A DNA stretch of 64,000 bases, from assembly GCA_050291365.1 (NCBI GenBank), contig JBNKJS010000038.1, positions 1 through 64,000 of the forward strand. The letters run 5' to 3'. The DNA is from JAAGZL01 sp050291365 (GTDB taxonomy: Bacteria; Pseudomonadota; Gammaproteobacteria; Chromatiales; Chromatiaceae). The notes under the pieces were generated by a model, which worked only from the letters and a program-made list of their open reading frames with translations, was not told where the DNA came from and did no database searches. The translations under genes were made by a program, and so were the position numbers. Of the stretch, positions 27,997 to 37,022 are shown in pieces (the first letter of the stretch is position 1; each line of letters starts with the position of its first letter).

Positions 27997-29192
27997 AACA
28001 TCGACTGCCCACCATTTACTCTTATTGTTTCACCAGTAATAAATCTAGCACGATGAGACGCCAAATAGCATATAGCACCAGCAACATCTTTTGGCTGCGC
28101 CAAACGTCTAAGAGGAGTCTTAGCAGCAGTCATCAAACGTATCTTCTCTGGAACATCTGCAATCAAATCTGTATCAGTCATGCCAGGTGATACAAGATTA
28201 ACTGTAATTCCATCAGCGGATAACTCCAGGGCCATCGCTTTACACAGACCGTTCAGTGCTGTTTTTGCTGTTACATAAGAAAGCAGTTCTCTAGGCGGAG
28301 TACTTTCAGTATATTGGGTAGTGAGACAAATTATTGAACCACCGCTATTTTGCTTCATTACTGGCAAAACAGCCTTTGAAAGAAGGAATGTGCTTTTCAC
28401 GGCCATATCAAGCTGAGTTTGTATACGTGACCATTTGAGACCGGCAAATGGCTCAGCGGATATATGTGTTGTCGCACAATTGACTAAGGTAGTAATTGTT
28501 TCAAAATAGCGATTAACAGAACAAATCAGTTCATTAACCTCTAATTCATCTCGTATATCACATTGAAAAATATGGCACCCCACCCCCATACTTCTAATAT
28601 CTTCACGTATTTTCTCTGCCTTTTCCTTATTTTGAAAATAGTGTAGCGCAATATCGAAACCATCAGAAGCCAACTGTAAAGCAGCTTCTTGCCCGATACC
28701 TCCTGTCCCACCAACAACCAGAGCTACCTTCTTCTCTTCTAACCCTCCATCTAATTCAGATGATGTTTCTTTTGGCGTTAAAACCTCAACTATTTTTACT
28801 TTTGCAACACCAGATGTAACCTTAAGGTTATTTTGATTAAATATGTCCGTACGCAACTCTATAGTTTTTTGGCGTGTATTTTTCCCAATCACTTCTGCTT
28901 TGACGGTTATTTCATCACCAACTCTAACTGGCGACAAGAATTCAAGATCTTGCGAGTACCAAAGGGCCCCATCTCCAGGCAGCTTTGTTCCAATAATTGT
29001 CGATATAAACGACGCACCCAACATTCCATGGACAACAGGTTTTTTTAGTGGGGTTATGTTTGCAAACTTATCATCATGGTGCAGTTTATTATCATCACCT
29101 GTTAACTCAATAAATTTATCAACATCCTCGTTATTTATAACGCGGGTCAATTCTGCCTTGTCACCAACATTGATATCGTCGAATGAAGTCAC
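27993..29192 (-). CDS. MaoC-like hydratase/dehydratase fused to SDR ketoreductase
   Basis: A 399-residue two-domain protein. Residues 1 to about 135 form a MaoC hot-dog domain with the hydratase motif GDDNKLHHDDKFA and VVHGMLGASFIS. Residues about 148-399 are an FabG-type SDR with VVGGTGGIGQEAAL, VNCATTH, YVTAKTALNGLCKAMA (Tyr/Lys catalytic pair) and VNGGQSML at the end. In other systems such a pair reduces a 3-ketoacyl thioester and dehydrates or hydrates it. The 4-bp overlaps with both neighbours mean translational coupling. Confidence 0.9.
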   Translation of the reverse strand: MTSFDDINVGDKAELTRVINNEDVDKFIELTGDDNKLHHDDKFANITPLKKPVVHGMLGASFISTIIGTKLPGDGALWYSQDLEFLSPVRVGDEITVKAEVIGKNTRQKTIELRTDIFNQNNLKVTSGVAKVKIVEVLTPKETSSELDGGLEEKKVALVVGGTGGIGQEAALQLASDGFDIALHYFQNKEKAEKIREDIRSMGVGCHIFQCDIRDELEVNELICSVNRYFETITTLVNCATTHISAEPFAGLKWSRIQTQLDMAVKSTFLLSKAVLPVMKQNSGGSIICLTTQYTESTPPRELLSYVTAKTALNGLCKAMALELSADGITVNLVSPGMTDTDLIADVPEKIRLMTAAKTPLRRLAQPKDVAGAICYLASHRARFITGETIRVNGGQSML

Positions 29193-30163
29193 GGATTTAT
29201 CCTCTTAACAATAGAGCAATAATTAATCGTTATTTTCTTTTCAACTATCTGATGCATAGGCAATCTTTCAACTGGCAGCACCATCTCATCTTCGATTTCT
29301 AATCCACAGTCGTTTAACATTTTACGAATTTCATCTACAAATTTAAAATGGTATATATGATCTATAGCAGGAGCGTTAACACAGGTTGAAACAAATGCCC
29401 TACCATTGCTATTTAACAAATTGTGCAATTTAACTAAGAGTTTATCTGGATAGTTAACATGCTCTAACACCTCTCCCATTGTAATAAAATCGTACTTTTG
29501 TGATAGATCAAGACTCAACATGTCGCACTGATGAAATTGAAGCTGAGTTGATCCCGGAAAAAAATAATCCATAATGGACTTTGTAATACCAATTGAAGTG
29601 GAGCTTATATCAACAACAATTGCTTCTGCAGAAGAGGGGAGAGACCTCATAGCTTCTTTCAAAAACAGCCCATGCCCTGGGCCAATCTCTAAATAATTTG
29701 TTGCGGAGGGACAATAGCGACGTACAGCATTCCTTAAAAAATCATACATTTCAAAATGCGTTCGCCACAAGAATTGTGAAATTGCCAGTCCAATCATATA
29801 TGACTTCATTCGCTCTTCATTGTCATATACCTCTTCGATAACATCTTCATGTTTAGATGCTGGATACTGACCTGTTCGCATAAAAGCTATTTGGGACTTC
29901 AGCATATTATGGCACATCTCAAGATAGGCCTCTATGGCATATTCTAGAGGAATGTTTTGACTACTAAGATAGCCACTATATGATTCAGCGAAATCTTCTG
30001 CGTCGTCAAAAAATGACTTACTTCGCCCCATTATATCTTGATGGATTTTTTTCTTTTGCAAACCAGATCGTTTCGCTACGGTACTGACAATGCTAGAGAA
30101 CACCCCAGCTGGCAAATCAACCAATGATTCCATAGTATTTTTCGTCACTATTTTACATACCAT
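29189..30163 (-). CDS. SAM-dependent methyltransferase
   Basis: A 324-residue class I methyltransferase. The SAM loop NYLEIGPGHGLFLKEAM lies at about residues 158-174, followed by VVDISSTSIG, FHQCDM and FITMGEVLEHV. The 130-residue helical N-domain is unlike small-molecule enzymes I recognise. Position within the acyl cassette suggests O- or C-methylation of the ACP-bound unit, as FkbG does in methoxymalonyl-ACP synthesis; methylation of a sugar is the alternative. The start overlaps the fabH-like stop by 16 bp; Met11 (30133) is a possible later start. Confidence 0.85.
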   Translation of the reverse strand: MVCKIVTKNTMESLVDLPAGVFSSIVSTVAKRSGLQKKKIHQDIMGRSKSFFDDAEDFAESYSGYLSSQNIPLEYAIEAYLEMCHNMLKSQIAFMRTGQYPASKHEDVIEEVYDNEERMKSYMIGLAISQFLWRTHFEMYDFLRNAVRRYCPSATNYLEIGPGHGLFLKEAMRSLPSSAEAIVVDISSTSIGITKSIMDYFFPGSTQLQFHQCDMLSLDLSQKYDFITMGEVLEHVNYPDKLLVKLHNLLNSNGRAFVSTCVNAPAIDHIYHFKFVDEIRKMLNDCGLEIEDEMVLPVERLPMHQIVEKKITINYCSIVKRINP

Positions 30164-31155
30164 TTAATTATCGTCGCACCGAATATAAAACCAGCACCAA
30201 CTCCTGAGACGACAACCAAGTCCCCATTCTTAATGAAACCTTTTTGCTCTGCATCGCACAATGCAATGGCCATAGAAGCATCTGCCGTATTACCAATCTC
30301 TTCCACATTCGTGTAAGTTTTTTCAATTGATTGCTTCATTCGCGCCATAAGAAACTTAATAAGATTTAGATTAGCCTGATGAAATATAAAAAAGTCAACT
30401 TCATCTGTTTTTTTACCTATCTTATCAAGACACCGCCTAATAACCTTTGGCTGGTACTTAATCACCTGTTTCCATACTTCCAATCCGTTCATTTCGTAAT
30501 AATTTAGTCCATGATCGATATTATCTGGACGCATTGGATGACTTGACCCACCACCTCGCATCCTTACAGCATCGAACGCAGTTCCATTGGCCTGTATTTC
30601 TGAAGCCATAATCCCATACTCTTTTGGTACTCGTCCTAAAACAGCTGCACCTGAACCATCACCAAAATACATTGCTGACTCAGGATCACTCCAATTGATA
30701 AATCGTGACTGAAGTGCCGTTGCAATAACCAAGACATGACTAATAGTAGGATCAGCTTTCATGCGGTCAGATGCAACAGTTAGCCCGACTTGAAAACCAG
30801 TACAATTTGCCATCACATCAAATGCACCTGCTTGTTGCGCACCTAATAATTGTTGTACCTTGCATGCCAATGCTGGATAAACGTAATCTCCAGTAAAAGT
30901 ACAGCATATGATCAAGCTGATTTCATTTACAGTTATGCCCGCTCTCTCTATTGCTTGTCGAGCAGCAATAACAGAATAATGCGAGGCCGTATCACTATCA
31001 CCTGCAATACGCCTGCTACGTATACCCGTTTTATTCTCAATTGTTCCAAGGGGTATCCCACATTGAGTCTCAATGACTTCGTTCAAGACAATGTTGTCTG
31101 GCAAATACTTCCCAGTCCCTACAACCCCAATACCGACTTTCTCATCCATTATCAT
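30148..31155 (-). CDS. 3-oxoacyl-ACP synthase III (FabH-like ketosynthase)
   Basis: A KAS III homologue of about 335 residues. The catalytic triad is complete: Cys in MANCTGFQVGL, His in FIFHQANLNLI and Asn in EIGNTADASMAIAL. The open frame runs to 31287, but the conserved domain begins at KVGIGVVGTGKYLPD, so ATG 31155 (GGAATC just upstream) or ATG 31149 is the start. It overlaps the MBL-hydrolase gene by about 14 bp. It would condense a primer with an ACP-bound extender; the two ACPs of this cassette are the obvious partners. Confidence 0.92.
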   Translation of the reverse strand: MIMDEKVGIGVVGTGKYLPDNIVLNEVIETQCGIPLGTIENKTGIRSRRIAGDSDTASHYSVIAARQAIERAGITVNEISLIICCTFTGDYVYPALACKVQQLLGAQQAGAFDVMANCTGFQVGLTVASDRMKADPTISHVLVIATALQSRFINWSDPESAMYFGDGSGAAVLGRVPKEYGIMASEIQANGTAFDAVRMRGGGSSHPMRPDNIDHGLNYYEMNGLEVWKQVIKYQPKVIRRCLDKIGKKTDEVDFFIFHQANLNLIKFLMARMKQSIEKTYTNVEEIGNTADASMAIALCDAEQKGFIKNGDLVVVSGVGAGFIFGATIIKWYVK

Positions 31156-31855
31156 CTGATTCCAGCAGAAATGTATCATGTACAGTTGGTGAGCTGTTAT
31201 AACTCCCCCACCAATTGATTGCTTCAGTAATATGCCAAGGGCGACCATGGCCAGGCAAAATAGTGCAGTTCTCAGGTGACTCATCAAGCAGTCGAGAAAC
31301 CGATAATTTCAGATCATTAAAATTTGATCCCGGATTATCTGTTCGACCAACTGCTTCTCTAATCAGGGTGTCTCCTGAAAATAAAAATTTGTCGACAAGA
31401 AAACAACAACCACCAGGCGTATGGCCAGGTGTTGGTATAATTTTAATACCCCATCCCTCTATAGGTGATTCCGGCGAATCAAATGATAATACTTCCTGGG
31501 GGGGGGTGATTTTCATCCCTCCAAAACTAATTCCATAAAACGGTGCAAGTCGTAAAAGCTTACGATCATGCGAATGAATCAAACACTTAATCGAAAACTC
31601 CCTACAAAGCGCTTCAGCTGAAACCAAATGATCAAAATGGCCGTGCGTTAACAAAACAGCATCTGGCTGATAATCGGTGGATTTAATAACATTGATTAGT
31701 TCTTTTTCTCCCTCACCTGGATCGATAATTAGTGACCTACTCATCACTTTCGATTCAACCAAATAAGTATTCACCTTCCAGCGATTCTTACCAGTCAGTG
31801 TTTTTACTAAATAAGTCTCGGTTTCCAAATTAGGGCGTAATTTAAAATCGTTCAC
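31142..31855 (-). CDS. MBL-fold metallo-hydrolase (glyoxalase II-like)
   Basis: About 237 residues with the metallo-beta-lactamase metal motif LTHGHFDHL, later ligands in PTPGHTPGGCC and FSGDTL, and LPGHGRPW near the end. Members hydrolyse thioesters, so a thioesterase role in releasing or editing acyl-ACP is reasonable. I chose the GTG at 31853-31855, which overlaps the SDR stop as GTGA behind GGAG; the frame stays open to 31894. Confidence 0.88.
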   Translation of the reverse strand: MNDFKLRPNLETETYLVKTLTGKNRWKVNTYLVESKVMSRSLIIDPGEGEKELINVIKSTDYQPDAVLLTHGHFDHLVSAEALCREFSIKCLIHSHDRKLLRLAPFYGISFGGMKITPPQEVLSFDSPESPIEGWGIKIIPTPGHTPGGCCFLVDKFLFSGDTLIREAVGRTDNPGSNFNDLKLSVSRLLDESPENCTILPGHGRPWHITEAINWWGSYNSSPTVHDTFLLESDDNG

Positions 31856-32565
31856 TCCACCAACCCTAGATACATTACTTGCCCGGTCACGCACGATGCT
31901 CCACGAGAGGAATAAAACAAAATCGCGTTATATATTTCTTCGGTAGTTATCGCCCTTTTGATTGTCTGCTGGTCAATCATTCTCTTCTTCCAATCATCAC
32001 CAAACACCTCAGAAGTATCGTTTGATATCAATCCGGGTGCCACAACATTACAAGTTACATTAGCCCCAGCAAGTTCTCGCGCCATTACCTTAATCATCGC
32101 CTCTATTGCACTTTTTGATGAAGAATAAGCAGAAGTGCCAGGCATAGTTAACTTAGTCATTGTGGAAGAAATAGCAATAATACGACCATGTTGTTGTACC
32201 GCCATGATTTTACTAACTTCTCTGCAGACAAGAAACGTACCAAGAATATTAATATTCAGAAAGTCATCAAATGTCTTTTTAGAGGTTGTAGAGAGGGAGA
32301 GAACAGATTCAACTAAACCGGCGTTACAGATCAGGACATCTATACTATCTGTACTTCTTTTAATCGACCTAATCCAGGAACGAACCTGAACCTCATCAGA
32401 AATATCTACTACAGAATGAATATATGCTTCAGAATCTATGCTACTTTTACCGCGACTGCACCCATAGACACAGCTACCTGACGAAATGAACATTTGCGCA
32501 AGCTGAAGACCAAGACCTCGACTGGTTCCGGTTATTATAATGTTTGATCGCTGACTACTATCCAT
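31852..32565 (-). CDS. SDR-family oxidoreductase (FabG-like)
   Basis: A 237-residue short-chain reductase with GTSRGLGLQLAQMF, ICNAGLVE, a Ser-Tyr-Lys triad (ISST and SAYSSSKSAIEAM) and CNVVAPGLI. It is the second ketoreductase of the cassette and could act before or after the MaoC-SDR fusion. It begins 13 bp after the ACP2 stop and is translationally coupled to the MBL gene. Confidence 0.92.
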   Translation of the reverse strand: MDSSQRSNIIITGTSRGLGLQLAQMFISSGSCVYGCSRGKSSIDSEAYIHSVVDISDEVQVRSWIRSIKRSTDSIDVLICNAGLVESVLSLSTTSKKTFDDFLNINILGTFLVCREVSKIMAVQQHGRIIAISSTMTKLTMPGTSAYSSSKSAIEAMIKVMARELAGANVTCNVVAPGLISNDTSEVFGDDWKKRMIDQQTIKRAITTEEIYNAILFYSSRGASCVTGQVMYLGLVE

Positions 32566-32578
32566 GTCAACTCCAATA

Positions 32579-32872
32579 TTAAATCATACTGGCAATGTAT
32601 TCAGACAGCACTTTTACAGAGAGCGAAGGATTGTTCGTGTTAAAATTATTAATGTCATCAAGCACCAAAAATACTTCCCTGTTTAAAGCTTCTGAAATAC
32701 GATCTTCTAGATCACTTATAAATGTTACAAAACCAATCGAATCAAATTTTGATTCATTCCCTAGAACAATCAGCGCCTCTGAAAAGTCAACATCAGAATC
32801 AACAACACCTGACTGCTTAAGGCTTTCAAACGTTTCTCTAATAACATCTAATGACATCTGGTAATTATCCAT
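32579..32872 (-). CDS. Acyl carrier protein-like (ACP2)
   Basis: A 97-residue carrier protein starting at ATG 32872, which has a strong GGAG Shine-Dalgarno 8 bp upstream; the frame is open to 32917. The probable phosphopantetheine serine is in ESKFDSIGFVTFISDLEDRI, where the usual DSL is DSI. It is longer and more acidic than ACP1. It is the first gene of the acyl operon, and a second ACP implies two separate tethered units, for example primer and extender. Confidence 0.83.
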   Translation of the reverse strand: MDNYQMSLDVIRETFESLKQSGVVDSDVDFSEALIVLGNESKFDSIGFVTFISDLEDRISEALNREVFLVLDDINNFNTNNPSLSVKVLSEYIASMI

Positions 32873-33193
32873 TTCTTCTCCATATTGTTCTTTTATAAGA
32901 ACACACTGACCATGCATGCTTTTCCTGCGGGTAGAAAAGAAGCCACTATACCAATGGCTCTGTGCTAGTATTCAATAATACCCGTAGGACTGTCATTAGC
33001 TTATACTAATGTCTACAATCAGTAGTATACAGTAGAGGCTAAAGCCTGTGAACGCCACATAATTCTCCTCCATTGCTCTATCTTAACCTCTATTTTTAAG
33101 CCAAAATGGGGGGATTCATCACTAACTCTGCCACGCCCAAGTAATTATACCTTGCGCCTAACAATGTAATTACCCCCAATAACCAGATTACAT
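32873..33193. other. Intergenic region upstream of the acyl operon
   Basis: A 321-bp gap without a gene. A minus-strand TATAAT at 33144-33149 could be the -10 box of the acyl operon, though no good -35 box is seen. A small hairpin AGGCT-AA-AGCCT lies near 33034-33045. Confidence 0.5.
33144..33149 (-). promoter_or_regulatory. Candidate -10 box of the acyl-cassette operon
   Basis: Perfect TATAAT on the minus strand, about 270 bp before ACP2. No TTGACA-like element at 16-18 bp, hence low confidence. Confidence 0.25.
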
Positions 33194-34465
33194 CTAACTC
33201 TGCATTCCGAGAACATTTATGCTAGCCATAACTTTCTGAGGATCTATATAATAATCATCGTGAGCTTGAAATATACCAGTAACGACATTGGCTCTCGGTC
33301 CTGCAATATAATTGATATTTACGTCTGACACCCTACCCAAAGCATCCCAATAAGGATACTTTTTGAAGGGGTGATCTGAGTGGAGAATTACTACAACCGT
33401 TTTGGGGCTGCACCAAATAATATTTGCAAACCCGGCACCAGATGGACCAATAACTATTTCTGCCTGCGAAAATAAACTGATCTGACCAGAAACTGACAAG
33501 GTATTTAAGTCAATAATTTCGAATGAGCATTTCTCTAACTGCGCTATTATTTCATCCTCGTTAATAAGCCTTCGATATGTATCGCCTCGACGCAAAAAAA
33601 GACGTCTACCTTGATGTGTGCATGAATTGCCATGAGCTTCTTTTATTGATATAGCCATCTTTTTCAGCAGGCCGACTGGCATATAGACAGTATCAGTGCC
33701 TGGGGGACGTTCATAAGTATCGAATATTCGTGAAATATCAGAAGGATAAATGAGACGCCGCACCTGATACCATACTCCCTTCTTTAGTTTGCAAACTGGG
33801 CGTCCTGGTTTTTTTAGTAGATCAAGAAGCATATACAGATTGGGATGCAATCCATCTGAAACGAGCAGAGGGATTGTTGAATCTGCAACGAAATGCTCTA
33901 TAGCAAAAAGCCGGGGCAATATTTCAACCACCCAGTGAAAATAATTCCCCTCATGCTCATTAAAAAGATGTATTCCGCTTGGAATCAAACTATTATCCAA
34001 CCGCTCCAGTCCAAGGTGTAGAACTGGCCCATCTGATATTTTGATATCGAAGTCTTTAGGTTGAAGGTTGAACTTCCGGAATCCAGTTTCAAGCTCATCA
34101 TTGAGTGCCAACATTGAATCACAGACAATAGTTCTACTGCCCGCAATAACAACAACATTATCAATCTCTGCAATATATGGAGGTGGGTAGCTGGGGGAGT
34201 TTTTCCATTCCTCATCTACAGCTTCGGTAATTTTCTCAGTAATACTACAATTTTCAATTTCATCACTATCGTTTAATATGCGTCCATGCGCATAGTCCAT
34301 AACACTGAATAAAGGATATGCAATACTCTTTTCCTCACCGTAATCGCATCCATCACATCGTTCAATCGCACAACACAAATCGTCAACTCTCGTACTGTCG
34401 TTTAAAGAAATGACTGATAGTAACCATTTTTTTGCGCTGGCTTTTAGATGATTGAAAAGTTTCAT
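33194..34465 (-). CDS. GT61-family (DUF563) glycosyltransferase
   Basis: About 423 residues with the GT61 hallmarks EGNYFHWVVEILPRLFAIE, LFLRRGDTYRRLINEDE, and VIGPSGAGFANIIWCSPK. The frame is open to 34600, but that would overlap the BKACE gene by 98 bp; the Met at 34463-34465 begins MKLFNHLKASAKKW and is preferred, although no strong Shine-Dalgarno is visible. It ends in KVMASINVLGMQS. It is a diverged relative of the GT61 at 16157-17503. Confidence 0.87.
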   Translation of the reverse strand: MKLFNHLKASAKKWLLSVISLNDSTRVDDLCCAIERCDGCDYGEEKSIAYPLFSVMDYAHGRILNDSDEIENCSITEKITEAVDEEWKNSPSYPPPYIAEIDNVVVIAGSRTIVCDSMLALNDELETGFRKFNLQPKDFDIKISDGPVLHLGLERLDNSLIPSGIHLFNEHEGNYFHWVVEILPRLFAIEHFVADSTIPLLVSDGLHPNLYMLLDLLKKPGRPVCKLKKGVWYQVRRLIYPSDISRIFDTYERPPGTDTVYMPVGLLKKMAISIKEAHGNSCTHQGRRLFLRRGDTYRRLINEDEIIAQLEKCSFEIIDLNTLSVSGQISLFSQAEIVIGPSGAGFANIIWCSPKTVVVILHSDHPFKKYPYWDALGRVSDVNINYIAGPRANVVTGIFQAHDDYYIDPQKVMASINVLGMQS

Positions 34466-34502
34466 ATTTGCGAACAAGCGGTTCGATGCAAGCTGAATCC
34501 CC

Positions 34503-35393
34503 TCAAAAACATTTTGAATTACTTTCACCCGCCATAGTGCTACTTCCATCAAGCCTGAGTATAGTGCGCAGTTCACGTGATGGCATGATAGTTCTGTCAA
34601 CTAGGCCTGCTAACTGATGCACCCGGCGCACAAGATTTATATTTGAGGCAAACTCACTTCTTCCTCGGTCATGCCAAAGAAAGTCCTCTAAACCAACACG
34701 AACACCATGCGCTACGGTTGCCGCTAGAGCCATAACCGGTATCTGAGTTGCACCAATCCCAGCTAGACTCCAAACTGTACCATCAGGTAAATTATGGATC
34801 AGGGCGGTGATGCTAAGAAGGTCAGCTTGTGCAGTTGCAATATTGCCTAACATCAAGTTAGCGTAATGCGGTGACAGAAGGCCAATTTTAGAACAAAGGT
34901 AACGTGCATAATTAGCCATACCTAGATCGAAAATCTCAAATTCTGGACGTATTCCACGGTCAATCATTCTTTGCACCAACTCCTGAACCATTTGCGGTTC
35001 ATTGATGCTTGCTTGCCTAGCAGCATTAAACGATGAGAGAGTTAAGGAAGCCATATCAGGACGATAATCTCCTACAAGATTCAAAACATCTCCCCTCTCC
35101 TCAAGACCTGAAAATATTCGTCCTGAGCAAGACACGCAAATAATTAGCTCTGGGTGTTGTTCACGAATTCCCGCAATTATCGGCACATATGCTTCTTTTT
35201 TATATGTGGGCAACCCATCCCTGTCTCTAGCATGAATATGCACTATTGAGATTCCAATATCTGCAGCAGCATTCACATCTCGCACAATTTCCTCTGCTGT
35301 TAGCGGAACATGCGGAGACATTTTTCTAGTCGGAATCAAGCCTGTAGGGGCAAGATTAATAATGAGCGGATCAAAACAAGGAACAACACTCAT
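34503..35393 (-). CDS. BKACE (DUF849) beta-keto acid cleavage-family enzyme
   Basis: About 296 residues of the 3-keto-5-aminohexanoate cleavage (Kce/BKACE) family, which exchanges acyl groups between a beta-keto acid and acetyl-CoA through a zinc TIM barrel. Visible features are IINLAPTGLIPTR, the metal motif VHIHARDRDG, FEIFDLGMANYA, and a GVRVGLEDFLWHDRG end segment. ATG 35393 is chosen because a AAGGGGGTG ribosome site precedes it and it follows the NeuD-like stop by 4 bp. The family normally works in lysine and carnitine catabolism, so a sugar-locus role is unexpected. Confidence 0.86.
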   Translation of the reverse strand: MSVVPCFDPLIINLAPTGLIPTRKMSPHVPLTAEEIVRDVNAAADIGISIVHIHARDRDGLPTYKKEAYVPIIAGIREQHPELIICVSCSGRIFSGLEERGDVLNLVGDYRPDMASLTLSSFNAARQASINEPQMVQELVQRMIDRGIRPEFEIFDLGMANYARYLCSKIGLLSPHYANLMLGNIATAQADLLSITALIHNLPDGTVWSLAGIGATQIPVMALAATVAHGVRVGLEDFLWHDRGRSEFASNINLVRRVHQLAGLVDRTIMPSRELRTILRLDGSSTMAGESNSKCF

Positions 35394-35397
35394 ATAT

Positions 35398-36051
35398 TCA
35401 CACCCCCTTCCCATTGTAGCCATATATATGCTGTTTGCTGATTCGTGCAGGATTCCCAATCACAAGGGTATTCGCTGGAACGTCTTTTGTCACAACCGCT
35501 CCACCGCCGACAACAGCATTAGAGCCTACATGAACTCCAGGCATAATAACTGCTCCTAATCCAACAACAGCACCTCGCCCAATAGACACATTTCCTCCTG
35601 CTGAAACAGATGGCCCGACAGAAGAAAATTCTTCCATAACAAAATGATGTCCAAGGGAAGCACTACGATTAATGAAGGAAAACGCCCCAAGTCTAGACAT
35701 GCCGCCTATTGTTACGCCACTGTTGATATATACCCCTTGGTCCATAATCATGGATTTGGCTAAAATAGCTGTCGGGTCTACCAGTGGATCAAAGCGGCTA
35801 GCCCCTATTGCTGCTGCCTGTTCAAAGGCAAATCTTCTATGGGCCGGAGTGAATAGTGGTATAGCAAAGGATAGATTAAGCAATGAGGTAGTAATATCAG
35901 AAATACCGATCAACTTAGTTCTGTCAATGGCAAAATTCTCCGTTTTAATATTTTTCACAATGGCGACAACATTTATACCACATCTCAAGCACGTTTCTTC
36001 TAGATCAACGACAATGGGAGATCCAGAACTATAAAGCACAATAGATTGCAT
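35398..36051 (-). CDS. NeuD/PglD-like sugar O/N-acyltransferase (left-handed beta-helix)
   Basis: A 217-residue protein with an N-terminal nucleotide-fold-like domain (about 1-95) and a C-terminal hexapeptide-repeat helix: VYINSGVTIGGMSRLGAF, VSAGGNVSIGRGAVVGLGAV, VHVGSNAVVGGGAVVTKDVP. The His of the PglD/NeuD active site is likely the one in SLGHHFVMEE. It would acylate an amino or hydroxyl group of a nucleotide sugar. It is coupled to the BKACE gene. Confidence 0.9.
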   Translation of the reverse strand: MQSIVLYSSGSPIVVDLEETCLRCGINVVAIVKNIKTENFAIDRTKLIGISDITTSLLNLSFAIPLFTPAHRRFAFEQAAAIGASRFDPLVDPTAILAKSMIMDQGVYINSGVTIGGMSRLGAFSFINRSASLGHHFVMEEFSSVGPSVSAGGNVSIGRGAVVGLGAVIMPGVHVGSNAVVGGGAVVTKDVPANTLVIGNPARISKQHIYGYNGKGV

Positions 36052-36149
36052 TAGGATATACCCCCCCGGTCCTGCATGCCTGCACTAATAGAATTACCTG
36101 GCCATTAGCCCTTTCGCCGCTTCGCATCACGTGTTGCACCATCTCTCCG

Positions 36150-36266
36150 TTATGGCTGGTCGAGCAAACCCATAACTCCGGGCATAATGCATCTCTCCAA
36201 TAAGTGACCCGCATTATAGTTAACTACAACCAATAAAATAATACCATTCTCCCTCTCTTTCATCAT
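36150..36266 (-). pseudogene. N-terminal fragment of a GT2 glycosyltransferase
   Basis: A 38-codon frame starting at tandem ATGs and containing LLVVVNYNAGHLLERC, the unmistakable GT2 start motif, then stopping. No continuation of a GT2 is found downstream before the NeuD-like gene at 36051. It is a decayed copy distinct from the C-terminal GT2 fragment just upstream. Confidence 0.75.
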
Positions 36267-36308
36267 TCCCTACTCGGCCATAATCGTTTGTCAAAAACAC
36301 ACCAGACC

Positions 36309-36888
36309 TCATACACAGAGGCAGAACATCTTTGCTGGATCGGCTTCCGTTTTCGCCACATCTAAGGCAATCCATAATACGCATCTCTTTTTAGCCATGA
36401 GAATAACAGACCCCTGACCTTTTAAGGCAAACGAAATGATTACGGTAATATTCATAAATAAGTGGAGCGGCAGACAGGCCCAGAACAACCAACCCGGCAT
36501 ATTTTTTACATATGTCCAGACTAAATTGCGATGTCCGTGGTAAACAGAGAAGTCACTATGCTTTCCACTAGAAGAGGCAGAACCAACATGACTTACAACA
36601 GCATCAGTTACAAGCATTGACCGGTAACCGGCCAAACTCAAACGGAAGCCAAGATCTATATCCTCCGCGTAACAAAAGAGGTCCTCATCAAACCCACCCA
36701 TCTCTTTTATCGCCTTAGCGCGATAAAGCGCAGCGCCAGCACAAGATGAATATATCTCAGACGGCATCATACCCACTATAATGCTACATTTGATACTATA
36801 ATAACTACCCAATTAGGCCGACTGCTCCAATTACCCCAATACCTTTCGGATCAGCACTCATCTTCCACTCCAATCGCTCACTTTGCTT
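36309..36888 (-). pseudogene. Frameshifted, N-terminally truncated GT2 glycosyltransferase
   Basis: The main frame (36309-36812, TTG at its start) encodes the C-terminal half of a WbbL-like GT2: SCAGAALYRAKAIKEMGGFD, LFCYAEDIDLGFRLSLAGY and a membrane-associated tail. Just upstream, in another frame, MSADPKGIGVIGAVGLIG continues the same kind of enzyme (the usual region before the acceptor site) until a stop, so a frameshift separates them. The first 90 or so residues are missing. Not functional unless recoded. Confidence 0.82.
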
Positions 36889-37022
36889 CTATGTTAAACA
36901 ACTTCCCCTTGCCTAACTCAACAAGCTTCCAAAAACACTAAGCAACTACAAGCCTAATGTGACGAGCCACATCAGGCCATATGGATACCGATAAATCCTG
37001 CGAAACCACCACACCTTAACAT

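Noticed and set aside
36029..36214. Small minus-strand ORF of 61 codons
   Set aside because: It shadows another frame that carries the clear GT2 motif VVVNYNAGHLLERC; its own translation resembles nothing.
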